The position numbers were made by a program, and so were the translations under genes. From Vitellaria paradoxa (Eukaryota > Streptophyta > Magnoliopsida > Ericales > Sapotaceae), in assembly GCA_019916065.1 (NCBI GenBank), contig CM034240.1, positions 32,749,149 to 32,813,148 on the forward strand: a DNA stretch of 64,000 nucleotides, given 5' to 3'. Under the pieces are notes generated by a model. That model did not search any database, was not told where the DNA came from, and saw nothing but the letters and a program-made list of their open reading frames with translations. Below, in pieces: positions 10,502-21,147 of the stretch. Numbering within the stretch: position 1 is the stretch's first letter; each line of letters starts with the position of its first letter.

Positions 10502-13220
10502 TGACCGATCCTGAAATGTGTTCGGGTTCTACCTCTCAAATGCAAGAGGGTGGTCGTAGTCTTACTCAGTGAGAACCGAGGTCATCTCCACAGGGAGGGC
10601 TTTGTTAAGAACTCTAGACTTGTTCTCTTTAGTTAGTAGGTGATTTTAATCTAATCTATACTATGATTGGATTTTTGGGGAAGGTTGATAATGGTTTGGG
10701 TTGAGAATGGTGAAGTGAAGCAATTGTGATTCTAAATTAAAATAAAAATACTACAAATAAAATAACTAAGACAATCTTGGCTTCGAACCAAATCTGGTAG
10801 TGGGATAGTGATGGTTTACTCAAACGTATTGATAACTCAACCTAGCGATCATACATGCGTTGCTAGGTCGGAAGATATTTCATTAAAACCTAATTTATGG
10901 AACTCAAAGTAAGCGGAGGCTTTTGAAATTAGTTTCGGACTAATCGGGACATTGAATTGAACACCTAGTATGCACGAGCGTTAACTTGTAACCAGGCTTC
11001 GATTGTAACACGGATGAATCGATTTCTTAAGAAAACCTCAAGTTATGGTTTTATGAAAATAGGTTCCAAATCACCGGGCCATTGAACCAACCACTTGGTG
11101 TGCACGAGTGGTCAATCGTAACCAAGCTTTGGTTATAACACGGGTGATTTGATTTCGTAAGAAATCCTTAGTTTGGGTTTTGGAAAATATATTTCTAACT
11201 CACTGGGACGTTGGACCAAACACTTGGTGTGTACAAGTAAAAACTTGTAACCAAGCGATAGTTGTAACACAAGTGAGTTGATTTCGAAAGAACCTTAGTT
11301 TACTATGAAATTCCAAGTAGAAATCAAAAATATGTTTCATTGAAAAGAATATTTTACATTTGAGTTCACTGATTGAGCACATATAATGTTATTTCATCAT
11401 GATTTTGCAAGGTGTTTTAAGTGTTTTATCTTCATAAATCTTATATGTTATAATGAAGTGAGTTAATTTGCATATTTGTGGATGTTTGCAGGTGTTTGGT
11501 GATCAAATGGAGAAGAAAAGAGGTAAAGATGAGCTGAAGGAGGCAAGGAGTTGAAGTTAGAAGTGATGGGTGCCCCACAGAGGCCACGGGCGCCCCACCC
11601 AAAAGCAGATGGGCGCCCACCGAGAGGAGTTTTTGGAGAAAAGTTCAAGTTTCAGAGGCATTTCGTTGAGCAGTTGGTGGAGGTTACCCACGGGCGCTCT
11701 TCACTAAGCCACGGGTGCCCCTGACTACCCACGGGCGCCCCACCCTTAATTAGATGGGCGCCCACTGAGAGGGTGTTTTGGGGCTATTTCATTGGGAACT
11801 TAATCAAACACTTTTGACTACTAAGCCATGGGCGCCCCACATCAGCCATGGTTGCCCTTGATGACCTCTCCAGCACATGTTTAGAATGAAGTTTATAATG
11901 TGATTTTACCATTATACCCTTAAACTATGTAATGATATAAAAGGGTAGATTTTTTATGTACGGAGGTTTGAAAAAAAAAACCCTATGCACTTCTTCTCTT
12001 TTCTTAGTTTAGTTTAGATTAGGGTTAAGGTTTTGATTTCGCTTTGGGTTGTTCAAGCTTTGTTTCATCTTCGCATTAAGATTAACTTGTAAGTCACTTT
12101 CGTTACTTCGTTTTAATTAAAGGTTCATTATTCTCTATAGTTTTGTTCTTTATTTTCACTTTGTAGTATTTCGTAGTCTTTGTTTGTGATTGATTTGTTT
12201 TCGAAATCACTTTAAACCTCTTCGATCTACTTCATTTTCATGTTTGAGCGTATAATGAAGATGATTTCCTTTTCGAAAGGCTTCGTTTATGCTTTCGCAA
12301 TGTTAGGCTAGGGTTTTTCTTGGCTTTAATCTAGGAATGTGATGAAATCGAAGGGTTGAATTCAGATAATGTAAAGTGCAATATGTTTATTATCTTCTGA
12401 GTAAAAATGTAAGGATCCTTATTCTAGGTTACTTTTCGAAAACGAACCACCCGTGATACAATTGAACTTTGTTTACACTTGTGCGAAACGAAGGTCAATT
12501 CCATGTCCCGGTGACTTCGAACTTAAATTCAAAACCCTAGAATCTCGAACCCCCTTACGAGAAGAGTTTTCTAACGTTGAATCTTCCGACATAATATTAC
12601 AGGTGTAAGAATTAGGTTGCGTTAAAATACATATTCGAATTCAACCCTTTGAGTACATTACAGGGTTGGGTTAAAGCCAAGCGTTTCAATTTACATAGTT
12701 TGCTTAAGTTCAATTCGTGTAATTTGTTAAAGTTTACATCTTCGTGTTTTTGTTTTTCGTTTAAGTTGTGTTTTCAATTTTCAAACCATCATCACAATTC
12801 CCTATTTGAAAACTCCAAAAAGATTTTCGTAAGTGTTTTTGAAACCAAGTTTTCCAAAGATTTAGTCACACCATTGCTCCCTGTGGAAGATGACCTAGGA
12901 CTCACCTAGACTAAACTCAACCGACCTCTTATACTTGAGAGTGAGCAGCTACCAAATTAGAGATCAGTCATTCACCAAACTACCATACCACCTTCAATGG
13001 CTTGAAGCCAAGGACAAACCCTAGCCTAACATATTTGAACTTTGAAGAGGAAAATAAACATGCAAACCATCCATTAATGTAAAATGAACAAGTATGAAGT
13101 AAAAGCGAAAGATGAAAAGAAAAAACGAAATACTATGAAGTAAAAGCGAAAGACGAAAAGTGAAAACGAAATATTACGAAATAAAAGTAAAAGACGAAAA
13201 GCAAAAATGAAGTACTTTAA
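10502..13220 (-). repeat. 5' LTR, family X (interrupted and truncated)
   Basis: 10502-11369 and 12976-13220 match the left X LTR from 2864 to about 3978 with scattered substitutions. The family Y solo LTR separates the two pieces. At 13220 the match stops inside the purine minisatellite and protease coding sequence of element A begins. About 1 kb of X U3 and part of A upstream of protease are therefore missing, most simply by one deletion. Confidence 0.85.
11370..12970 (+). mobile_element. Solo LTR, family Y, with TSD TTCAC
   Basis: Starts TGATTGAGCAC, ends AGATCAGTCA, 1601 bp, flanked by TTCAC at 11365-11369 and 12971-12975. Removing it and one TTCAC restores the X LTR alignment exactly. 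It has no internal domain, so it is the product of LTR-LTR recombination. GGGCGCCC palindromes lie at 11560-11850. Short frames inside it are not genes. Confidence 0.94.
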
Positions 13221-13857
13221 AACTCCACCCAAGTACAAAGATCCAGGGTGTCCCACTATTGCATGCATCATAGGGGATAAAAGTGTAGATCAGGCTTTGT
13301 TGGATTTGGATGCAAGTGTCAATCTCCTACCTTTCACTATTTACCAAGAGCTTGGTTTAGGTGAACTTAGACCTACTAGGGTGACATTACAACTAGCAGA
13401 TAAGTTAGTCAAAGTCCCTAGAGGTATTGTGGGGGGTGTCTTAATTCAAATGGAGCATTTTGTTTTTCCAGTGGAATTTATAGTGCTTGATACTCAGCCT
13501 ATTCAAGGGTCACAACCAGCTGTCCCTGTCATCTTAGGGAGACCATTTTTAGCCACCTCAAATGCCTTGATCAATTGTAGGACTGGAGTCATTAAGTTCT
13601 CCTTTGGCAATATGACAATTGAGAAAAACATCTTCAAAGTGACAAAACAGCCTAGTGATTATGATGAGTCAGTGGAAGTTGATTTGATTCAAACTGTCAC
13701 ACAAGAGCACTTTGATAGGGAGCATTTTAATGATCCATTAGAGAGCACTTTAGTGAACAATGAACAGGTTGAATTTCTTGATGATTGTGACCTGGAGAGT
13801 TGTGATGAGAAAAGTTTTGAGAAAAATTCAGATTCTGTTATGTCAGTGCATAAATAG
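13221..13857 (+). pseudogene. Protease region of element A pol
   Basis: Aspartic protease segment of the Athila polyprotein. Recognisable parts are PPKYKDPGCP at the start, the active-site strand, GELRPTRVTLQLADK, and VPVILGRPFLATSNALI near the end. The active-site motif reads DLDAS where the family has DLGAS or DTGAS, so the flap glycine is lost. The open frame starts inside the remaining X LTR (ATG at 13207), which is an accident of the junction. About 150 residues normally found between gag and this point are absent. A stop lies at 13855-13857. Confidence 0.85.
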
Positions 13858-15480
13858 AGACTCAGTTTTGAACCTTTAGAGCTACCAATAGTCAAGTCTC
13901 AGCCATCTTTTGAAAAGCCACCAATACCTGAAAGAAAACCTCTACCTAGTGACTTGAAATATGTATTTTTGGGTAAAGAAGAGTCTTATCCAGCTGTCAT
14001 TTCTTCTCAGCTGAATTCTGATCAAGAGAATAGACTTGTTGAGGTTTTGAGGAAGCATAAAAGAGCCTTAGGCTGGACTATTGCAGATCTGCAAGGAATC
14101 AACCCACTGATTTGCACTCATAGGATATTTTTTGAGGAGAATGTCAAGCCCATTAGGCAAATGTAAAGGAGGATTAATCCTAACATGAAAGAAGTGGTTA
14201 GAGGGGAGGTAATTAAGCTATTGGATGCTAGAATTATCTACCCTATTTCAGATTCTAAGTGGGTTAGCCCAACTCAGGTAGTGCCTAAGAAATCTGGAGT
14301 GACTGTGGTAAAGAATGAGAGGGATGAATTGGTTCCTATGTGCATCCAAACAGGATGGCGCATGTGCATAGATTACAGAAAATTGAATACAGTCACAAGG
14401 AATGATCATTTCCCTTTTCCATTCCTAGATCAGGTATTGGAAAGAGTGGTAGGGTAGGCATATTACTGTTTTCTAGATGGGTATTTTGGTTATAATCAGA
14501 TTGAGATTGCATTAGATGACCAGGAAAAGACTACATTCACATGCCCATTTGGCACATTTGCATATAGGCGTATGCCTTTTGGTCTTTACAATGCTCCTGT
14601 AACTTTTCAGAGATGCATGATGAGCTTGTTTAGTGACTTTGTGGAAAGTTCCTTGAAGTGTTCATGGATGACTTTTCAGTTTATGGGAGTGATTTTGATG
14701 AGTGCTTGGGAAATTTGGAGAAGGTTTTGACTAGATGTGAGAAAAAGAACTTGGTTTTAAATTGGGAGAAATGTCACTTTATGGTGACTCAAGGTATAGT
14801 TCTTGGTCACATAGTATCTACTAGGGGGATAGAGGTGGATAAGGCTAAAGTGGAAATAATTTAAAACTTACCCACTCCTAGGTGTGTTAAGGATGTTAGA
14901 TCATCTTTGGGTCATGCAGGTTTCTATAGGAGGTTCATTGCATCTTTCAGTGCCATAGCTAGACCCCTATGCAACCTGTTAGCTCAAGATGTTCCCTTTG
15001 ATTGGACACCCGAGTGTCAAGCCTCATTTGATAGACTTAAAGGCTTACTTACTTCAGCTCCAATATTGTAAGCACCTAATTGGACCTTGTCTTTTGAGGT
15101 GATGTGTGATGCTAGTGATTGTGCTATTAGTGCATTCCTAGGCCAGAGGAAGGAAAAGAAACCACATGTGTTGTATTATGCTAGCCAGACTCTTAGTGAT
15201 GCACAAAAGAATTACACAACCACTGAGAAGGAGCTCTTAGCAGTAGTCTATGCATTGGATAAGTTTAGGTCATACCTTGTGGGTTCTCATGTCATTGTAT
15301 ATACTGACCATGCTGCACTAAAATACCTATTGACCAAACCTGATGCCAAGCCTAGACTTATTAGGTGGATTCTTTTACTTCAGGAGTTTGACTTAGAGAT
15401 CAAAGACAAGAAGGGGGTTGAAAATGTGGTAGCTGACCACCTTTCTAGGATTCCAAGTCAGGACTTAGCATCATATGAAC
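13858..15480 (+). pseudogene. Reverse transcriptase and RNase H of element A
   Basis: RNA-dependent DNA polymerase and RNase H of a Ty3/gypsy element. RT blocks in order: WVSPTQVVPKKSG, WRMCIDYRKLN, FLDGYFGYNQI, FAYRRMPFGL, and the catalytic FMDD at about 14660. RNase H follows from 15087 with [23 protein letters not shown] and [11 protein letters not shown]. Catalytic acidic residues are kept, but the gene is dead: stops at 14164, 14455, 14862 and 15069, and one single-base frameshift just before FMDD (about 14650) moving the reading from frame 1 to frame 3. The blocks themselves are well preserved, so decay looks moderate. Confidence 0.93.
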
Positions 15481-16835
15481 ATCCCATAAATGAAACATTC
15501 CCTGATGAACAATTGTTCCATGTAGACTCATCTAAGGTGCCTTGGTTTGCAGACATAGCCAATTACTTGGCTACAGGTCTAATACCCACTCATTGGACTA
15601 AGTTGGATAGACAGAAGTTCTTTAGGAATGTGAGGCATTTCTTCTGGGATGATCCATACTTGTTCAAGTATTGCCCAGACCAAGTTATTCGAAGATGCAT
15701 TCCTGAGAGTGAGTGCCACAGTGTCATTACATTTTGCCATACTCTAGCATGTGGGGGTCACTTTTCTGTTAGGAAAACTTTGGCCAAGATTTTGTAATGT
15801 AGACTATATTGGCCTACCATGTTTCGAGATGTGTATGTATTTTGTGTTGCATGTGATAGATGCCAGAGGCTTGGTAGCCTCACTAGGAGAAACATGATGC
15901 CACTCCACCCAATTTATGTGCTTGACATCTTTGATTGCTGGGGGATGGACTTTATGGGACCATTTGTGAATTCATTTGGTCATGAATATATCTTAGTGGC
16001 TGTTGATTATGTTTCAAAGTGGGTGGAGGCTATCCCAACTAGGACCAATGACCACAAGGTAGTTATCAAGTTCTTGAAGGAAAATGTATTCTCAAGATTT
16101 GGAATGCCAAAAGCAATGATAAGTGATAGAGGAACACACTTTTGTAATAGGCAAGTGGGTCTTTTGATGAGGAAATATGGGGTAATGCACAAAGTAGGAA
16201 CATCTTACCACCCTCAAACAAGTGGACAAGCCGAGCTTGCCAATAGGGAGATTAAGAGAGTCATTGAGAAGACTGTGAATCCGAGTAGGAAAGATTGGTC
16301 TTTGAAGCTAGTAGATGCACTTTGGGCTTATAGGACTACATACAAGACTATCTTAGGTGTGTCTCCTTATAGGATGGTGTATGGGAAAGCTTGCCATTTA
16401 CCTGTGGAATTAGAGCATAAAGCCTTTTGGGCAGTGAGGCATTTCAATGAGAACATTATTGAATTAGGTCTTCAAAGAAAATTGCAACTGAGTGAGCTGG
16501 AAGAAATCAGAAATGATGCATTTGAGAATGCCAAAACCTCTAAGGAAAGAGTGAAGAAGTGGCATGATGCACACATCAAGAAGAGAGAATTGTTTGTGGG
16601 ACAAAAAGTCTTATTGTATGATTCTAGGCTGCATTTATTTCCAGGAAAACTCAAATCTAGATGGACTGGTCCATATGTGATTAAGAATATCACTGAATTT
16701 GGGGCTGTGGATATTAAAAATCCTACTTCAAGGAATGTGTTTAGAGTGAATGGGCATAGTCTTAAGGAATATCATGATAGCTTGGTGGCTGAAATTGAGA
16801 GCTGGGATCTTGAAGATCCCCCAGAATATGGCTGA
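15481..16835 (+). pseudogene. Integrase of element A
   Basis: Integrase of a Ty3/gypsy element, joining cDNA to host DNA. An HHCC zinc-binding region spans about 15730-15870 (HTLACGGH, then CVACDRC); a TAA stop at 15795 falls inside it. The catalytic core has the three acidic residues in [17 protein letters not shown] and [18 protein letters not shown] near 16660 is the GPY/F-type C-terminal module. No chromodomain follows, which agrees with Athila and not with chromoviruses. The frame ends with PPEYG and TGA at 16833-16835, probably the true pol end. Confidence 0.93.
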
Positions 16836-17964
16836 TTGGTAAGAAAATTCTGCTACATGTATCATAGTAGTATAGTTTTCTTTTCATTTTGTTATTTCCT
16901 TTTAATTAAAAAAATGAAATTCAGTGGGCAAGTTCTAACAGTTAGTTGCAGCATTCAAGTAAGCAGTGCTTAATGAAGGAAAATGAAGAATCTGGTTTAT
17001 GGAACAATTTTGCTCACATCTGATTTAATCACCTCAAATTACAAATGAAATGGTTTCTTTACAGTGGCTGAATTGAATTGGTAAGGTTCAAGAGGTATGA
17101 ACATGTCTGAAATTGGTTTTCAACTTCTTTTACCTATACTTGTCACTGTTAAGCTTTGTATCTGTGAACAAGTTGGGGGGGAATTGGCATAAGCAATTGG
17201 ACAATGAGCTTTCAGTAATTCTCACAAGTTAACTATTCATTAACAGCCCCCAGGTATGTTACTTCCTCAACATTTTTCTTTTTATGCTTTTCATTTGATA
17301 CATTGAGGACAATGCATGTTTTTAGTTGGGGGGGACACAATTTGAGATTGTTAGATAAATTGAAATCATGTCTTGATTGAAATTGACTAAAGTGAGTTGA
17401 TTTGTCATGCTTAGATTTATTTGAATTGGTTCTGTATTACTTGGGTTGAATGAGTTTCTTCTTTTTCCACTTTGGGCTTGCAAATGAAGAAAACAGAAAA
17501 ACAAATTGCAAATTTTGACACAATTTTTTTTTAATTTTTTTAATTTTCTCTTTGAGTTAAATGTTATTAGATGTAAATATAGAGTCAAATTAGGTGATAA
17601 AATATGGGTTCAGTATTCCTAAGGGACTGCTATAAAATTTGGTCTCTGGACATTAGAGGTGCAATCTGCTGATGGGACCTATTCGAATATGGGCCTCGAT
17701 ATTCGAATACACCATTTTTAAACCCCTGCTATAAATACCTGTGGCTGGACCCATCCAAGTCCCTATTTCATTCAAATATAAACCTTGGGTCCGTGAACAG
17801 CTTCAACTCCTCAAACATCCTTTTCATTTTGCAACTGTGGGTAACTGAAAGGATTTTTGAAGCTACATTGAACCAAGGTCAGGCTATAAACGTTGGATTG
17901 AAAAAGCTAGGGTTTGGTTTGGCACACTTTTGATAGAAAGGTTTTTCAAAGTTGTTGAAAGAAG
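16836..17964 (+). other. Spacer between pol and 3' ORF of element A
   Basis: No coding sequence. It contains two G-rich, purine-tract-like words, AGTTGGGGGGG at about 17171 and 17323. The second is preceded at 17300-17314 by ACATTGAGGACAATG, a word also present in the X/Y element. These may be an internal plus-strand primer or a splice or regulatory site for the downstream ORF; that is inference. The end (17600-17960) may be the leader of the 3' ORF. Confidence 0.5.
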
Positions 17965-19265
17965 ATGCCACCGAAAAAGGTAAGAAAGATGGCCTATTGG
18001 GGAATTGTAAAAAGGAGGAGCATGCGAATACTGGAAAAACAAGGTACAGGTCCCTCTTTTGAATCTACTGAGCCTATAGAGTTAGAAACCTCTGTCTCTA
18101 AGAGTACACCACATGAGTCTTCTGAAACTGAGACTCAGAAATCAGTTGAGAACCAATTTGCAGGAGAGGCACATGAAAATGAATCTGAAAATGGTCATGA
18201 TTTTGAACCAGAAAATGAGGTTAGGGCCTCTAAAGTGACAACTGAGCAAGAACAGAAACCTACTCTTGAGGAACCTAAAGATAGCTTGAGATTTGCCAAT
18301 AGAAAATCAGAACTGAGGTATTTGGATTGTTATAGTATAAGAGTGGTACTTTGTGAGAGGCGATTAAACTGGAGGATTATCTGGGTGAACCATAAGAGTT
18401 GTTAGAACTCTTTGATCAAAGGGATTGGGTCATTTGGTTGTCAACAAACAGGTCAGCTATTATTCCTCTTGTGTAAGAATTTTATGCAAATGCTGAGAAG
18501 GGGTCACTTCATGGAAAACCGGTGATCATTTCCAAAGTAAAGAGGAAGACCATTACCCTGAGTTCTGAAAACATTGCTTCAACTGGCTTCCTTCCCACTG
18601 GAGGAATTTTCACTAGCACACAACATCAGGAAGAGTAGTTAAGTAAAGACAACTTGGCCAAATTGCTCTCAGGAGATTTACATACACAATGGACTGGTGT
18701 AAGATTGCTTAAATCGGCCCTCACCCCAAAAAGTAATATTTTGCATATGATAATTTGTTCTTAAATTCTGCCGCATGCTTACAAGTCCTCAGTTACTCTA
18801 GAACAAGCTATCATCACGGGAAAGTTACTACTGAATATTCCCATTAATCTAGCTAAACATATATGGGGGGTGATTGCTCAAACAGTAGAAAAACTAGAAT
18901 CAAACTCTGGGTTACCATTTGGAGGGTTGATTACAGAAATTGCCCTAAGGCATAGGATTAAGGAAGAGGCAGGAATGGCTACAGTAAAACCAGCGGCAAT
19001 GATAGCCAAAACCTCAATAAAGAGAAGTCATGGGTAGCTTGGAAGGAGGAATTTGCCACCCTCACCTGATGACCAGCAACAAGAAGGTGGAGAAAGAGTT
19101 CAGGAACCAACATCTTTAAGCACAGATGAGAAAATCAAGATTCTTCAACAAAATCAAGAGTTGTTGATTAATGAAGTGAAAGAACTAAAAGCTGGACAGC
19201 AGAGGCTCATTGAGCTCTTGGAGGGATTATATGAATTCGAACCATTAGATGGAGAGGATCAATGA
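17965..19265 (+). pseudogene. 3' ORF of element A (Athila env-position / plant transposon protein)
   Basis: Athila elements carry an extra ORF after pol. It has been called env-like and is often annotated as putative plant transposon protein; its function is unproven. The ATG at 17965 opens a basic start (MPPKKVRKM), an acidic Glu/Ser-rich stretch, then RFANRKSELRYLD and RVVLCERRLNW. The frame stops at 18403. Later pieces in other frames include a Glu/Lys/Leu-rich coiled-coil-like end at 19053-19265 (KIKILQQNQELLINEVKEL), finishing EPLDGEDQ and TGA. No signal peptide or membrane segment is evident in the open parts. At least one frameshift and several stops break it. Confidence 0.68.
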
Positions 19266-20903
19266 AGAGAAATGCTTGATTCAACTGTAATAGCCCGTGG
19301 TCCACTCTATTTTGTCTTTTGACCAGATTTATGATAGCAGTCTACTAGGATGTTTCAAACCTGTTTTGTCAAGCTAAGAATAGAAGAACTTGTTTGATAA
19401 TTGTTTAACTTTGTTTACTTTTTTTTTTTTTTTTGTTGTTGATGGCTTTTGTTGAAAATTGGATGAAAACTTGCAAATTGAATGAATGATAAGCCAGTTG
19501 ACTTGAAGTTTATCAGTGTCATTTGCTTAAATTAGATTACGTAGAGTTTAAATTTTGAAATTTCAAAGATTTGTTCTGCCTGCCTCGTGCTTTAAAGCTG
19601 AATGGTTGTAAATGGATACAGTTTGAAACTGGTTTGCTCAACATTTATCTTGATGAATGACTTTATGAATGAACATTGCATTTTATGGATTTCTAGCTAT
19701 AGTGGAGACTTAGACCTGAAGTGTTTTTGAGCCTTAAGCCTTGTTCATGAGAGATTTACATTGACTCTAGAAGCTTTTCAAAAGCTTAAAAATTTCTTCA
19801 CTTTAGTTTCTTCAATAACTCCAAGTATCATACTTTGTTTTTGGGTGTTTGTGAAATTACAGAAGAATTGAACTTGAATCTTGATTCTTAGCTGTAATGG
19901 TTGAGTAGAATGAGACCATGGAAATGACATTAGGCCATCTTTTTAATATTTGAGCTTGTAGTACCTTTCTTTGATGAACATCACCTTTGTAACCAAGTTG
20001 AGCCTTAATAAAGCATTCATATTTCTTTCTTCTCACCACATTATTCCTTTAACCACAATGAATGCTCTTTAGCCTTCTTAATCTATTTTGGAATACACTG
20101 AAAGTAATAGGGAAGAGCAATGAAAAGAATTCTAGGATTGTGGGAGTAAGAAAAGAACAAAGATGGAAGAAAAGGAGAGTTTGGTGATGTAGAAAAATCA
20201 AAGAAAAACACTTTGGTCACAAATTTCAGCTTTGCAATTTCATCTTTCTAAAAAAAAAAAATGTGGAGTAAGGGTGTGATTTGGTAGAACCGTGGAAAGG
20301 TAGTGGTATGATGATTTCAGTATTCCAAAATATTTTTGAACTCTTTAACCCTTCCTCAAATTACCCCATTACACCCAAATGGCCCCATTACAACCTAATG
20401 CAAGTCCTAGTAGATCCATGGAAAGATTTTCATTCAATTGTGAAAGCTAGAAATTGGGAAAGCAGGGTGAAAATTCTGAAGTAAACTCACTGCACCATTC
20501 TTTCATGGAGTTATGTCAAGTCCTTGTCTTTCTTGTATAAAGCGTTATTGACTTTTGGATGCCACCTCCTAGAATTTGGTTTACATTTACTCTTTAAAAA
20601 GGGGCATCTTAAGTGAAACCTTGTGTGTTCTATTTTCTTGTGAGTGAATTCCAAGGTGAGAATTGAAGTCAAAACTTGGGGAAGAAATAGAATGCAAACG
20701 TTCAGAATTAAATGAAATTCAAGAGATTTATGTTGAGTTGATGGAGTTAAAAGCTACTATTCTTTTACACTCAATTCACACACTTGGCAAGTTGCACATT
20801 TCTTATAAAATTTTGATTTTTAAACTTTGCTTATGAAAATATTTGCTCATGGTACTGATTGATTTTCTTGGACCACTGAAATATCATTCGTTTGAAAATT
20901 GAG
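19266..20903 (+). other. 3' spacer of element A
   Basis: AT-rich, no recognisable coding sequence. A T-rich run lies near 19420-19434. The short open frames at 19857-20039 (minus) and 20281-20484 (plus) resemble nothing known. Long untranslated 3' regions are usual in Athila elements. Confidence 0.5.
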
Positions 20904-21030
20904 TGGATGTTTGTGGGTATCATCACTGCAAGCCCTCACGAGACTACACTCGTCCACTAGGGGGAACCTAGGGGTTGAAAAGGCTTACTATACGAGCTAA
21001 GTATAGTCGTGATTTCCTACGAAAGTGGAT
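20904..21030 (+). promoter_or_regulatory. Conserved non-coding block before the purine tract
   Basis: From GGATGTTTGTGGGTA to AAGTGGATT this block aligns with minus-strand 5232-5105 of the X/Y element. The core CCACTAGGGGGAACCTAGGGG is identical in both and contains an inverted CTAG word. The surrounding spacer sequence does not align by eye. Conservation of non-coding sequence between two LTR families suggests a cis function such as RNA packaging or plus-strand priming; this is inference. Confidence 0.65.
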
Positions 21031-21112
21031 TTGCTTTTTGTCTTTTCAAAAATAAAAATAAAGTTTTTGGTTGTCTTCAATAAAGTAGCTCTCTTACATC
21101 TTTTACTATAAG

Positions 21113-21147
21113 CATTACTAGGGACTAGTAATGTTGTAGTTGGGGGG
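21113..21147 (+). promoter_or_regulatory. Hairpin and polypurine tract before 3' LTR of element A
   Basis: Stem CATTACTAG (21113-21121), loop GGA, stem CTAGTAATG (21125-21133), then 14 nt including TTGGGGGG up to the LTR at 21148. The G tract is the expected plus-strand primer. The X/Y element has the same hairpin with a G-C pair replacing an A-T pair, also 14 nt from its LTR. Confidence 0.8.

Larger units (their letters stand above)
2864..13220 (-). mobile_element. Minus-strand Athila-like non-autonomous element (composite X/Y) inside element A
   Basis: The insertion separates gag from protease of element A. Read on the minus strand: 5' LTR of family X (13220-10502, itself interrupted), an LTR of a related but distinct family Y (10490-8997), primer site (8990-8973), gag (8750-7480), about 2.5 kb of non-coding sequence, purine tract, 3' LTR of family X (4968-2864). 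No pol homology is visible, so mobility would need a helper. Finding a Y LTR joined cleanly to the primer site inside X LTRs means either Y was nested in X and lost its other end, or the internal region is recombinant. The right edge is cut: X U3 and some of A are missing at 13220. Confidence 0.8.

Noticed and set aside
11463..11648. 61-codon minus-strand frame with Gly/Arg/Pro
   Set aside because: Translation of the GGGCGCCC array within the Y solo LTR.
17165..17180. PPT and start of another LTR at AGTTGGGGGGG
   Set aside because: No matching LTR follows and the real LTR begins at 21148; kept only as a PPT-like word.
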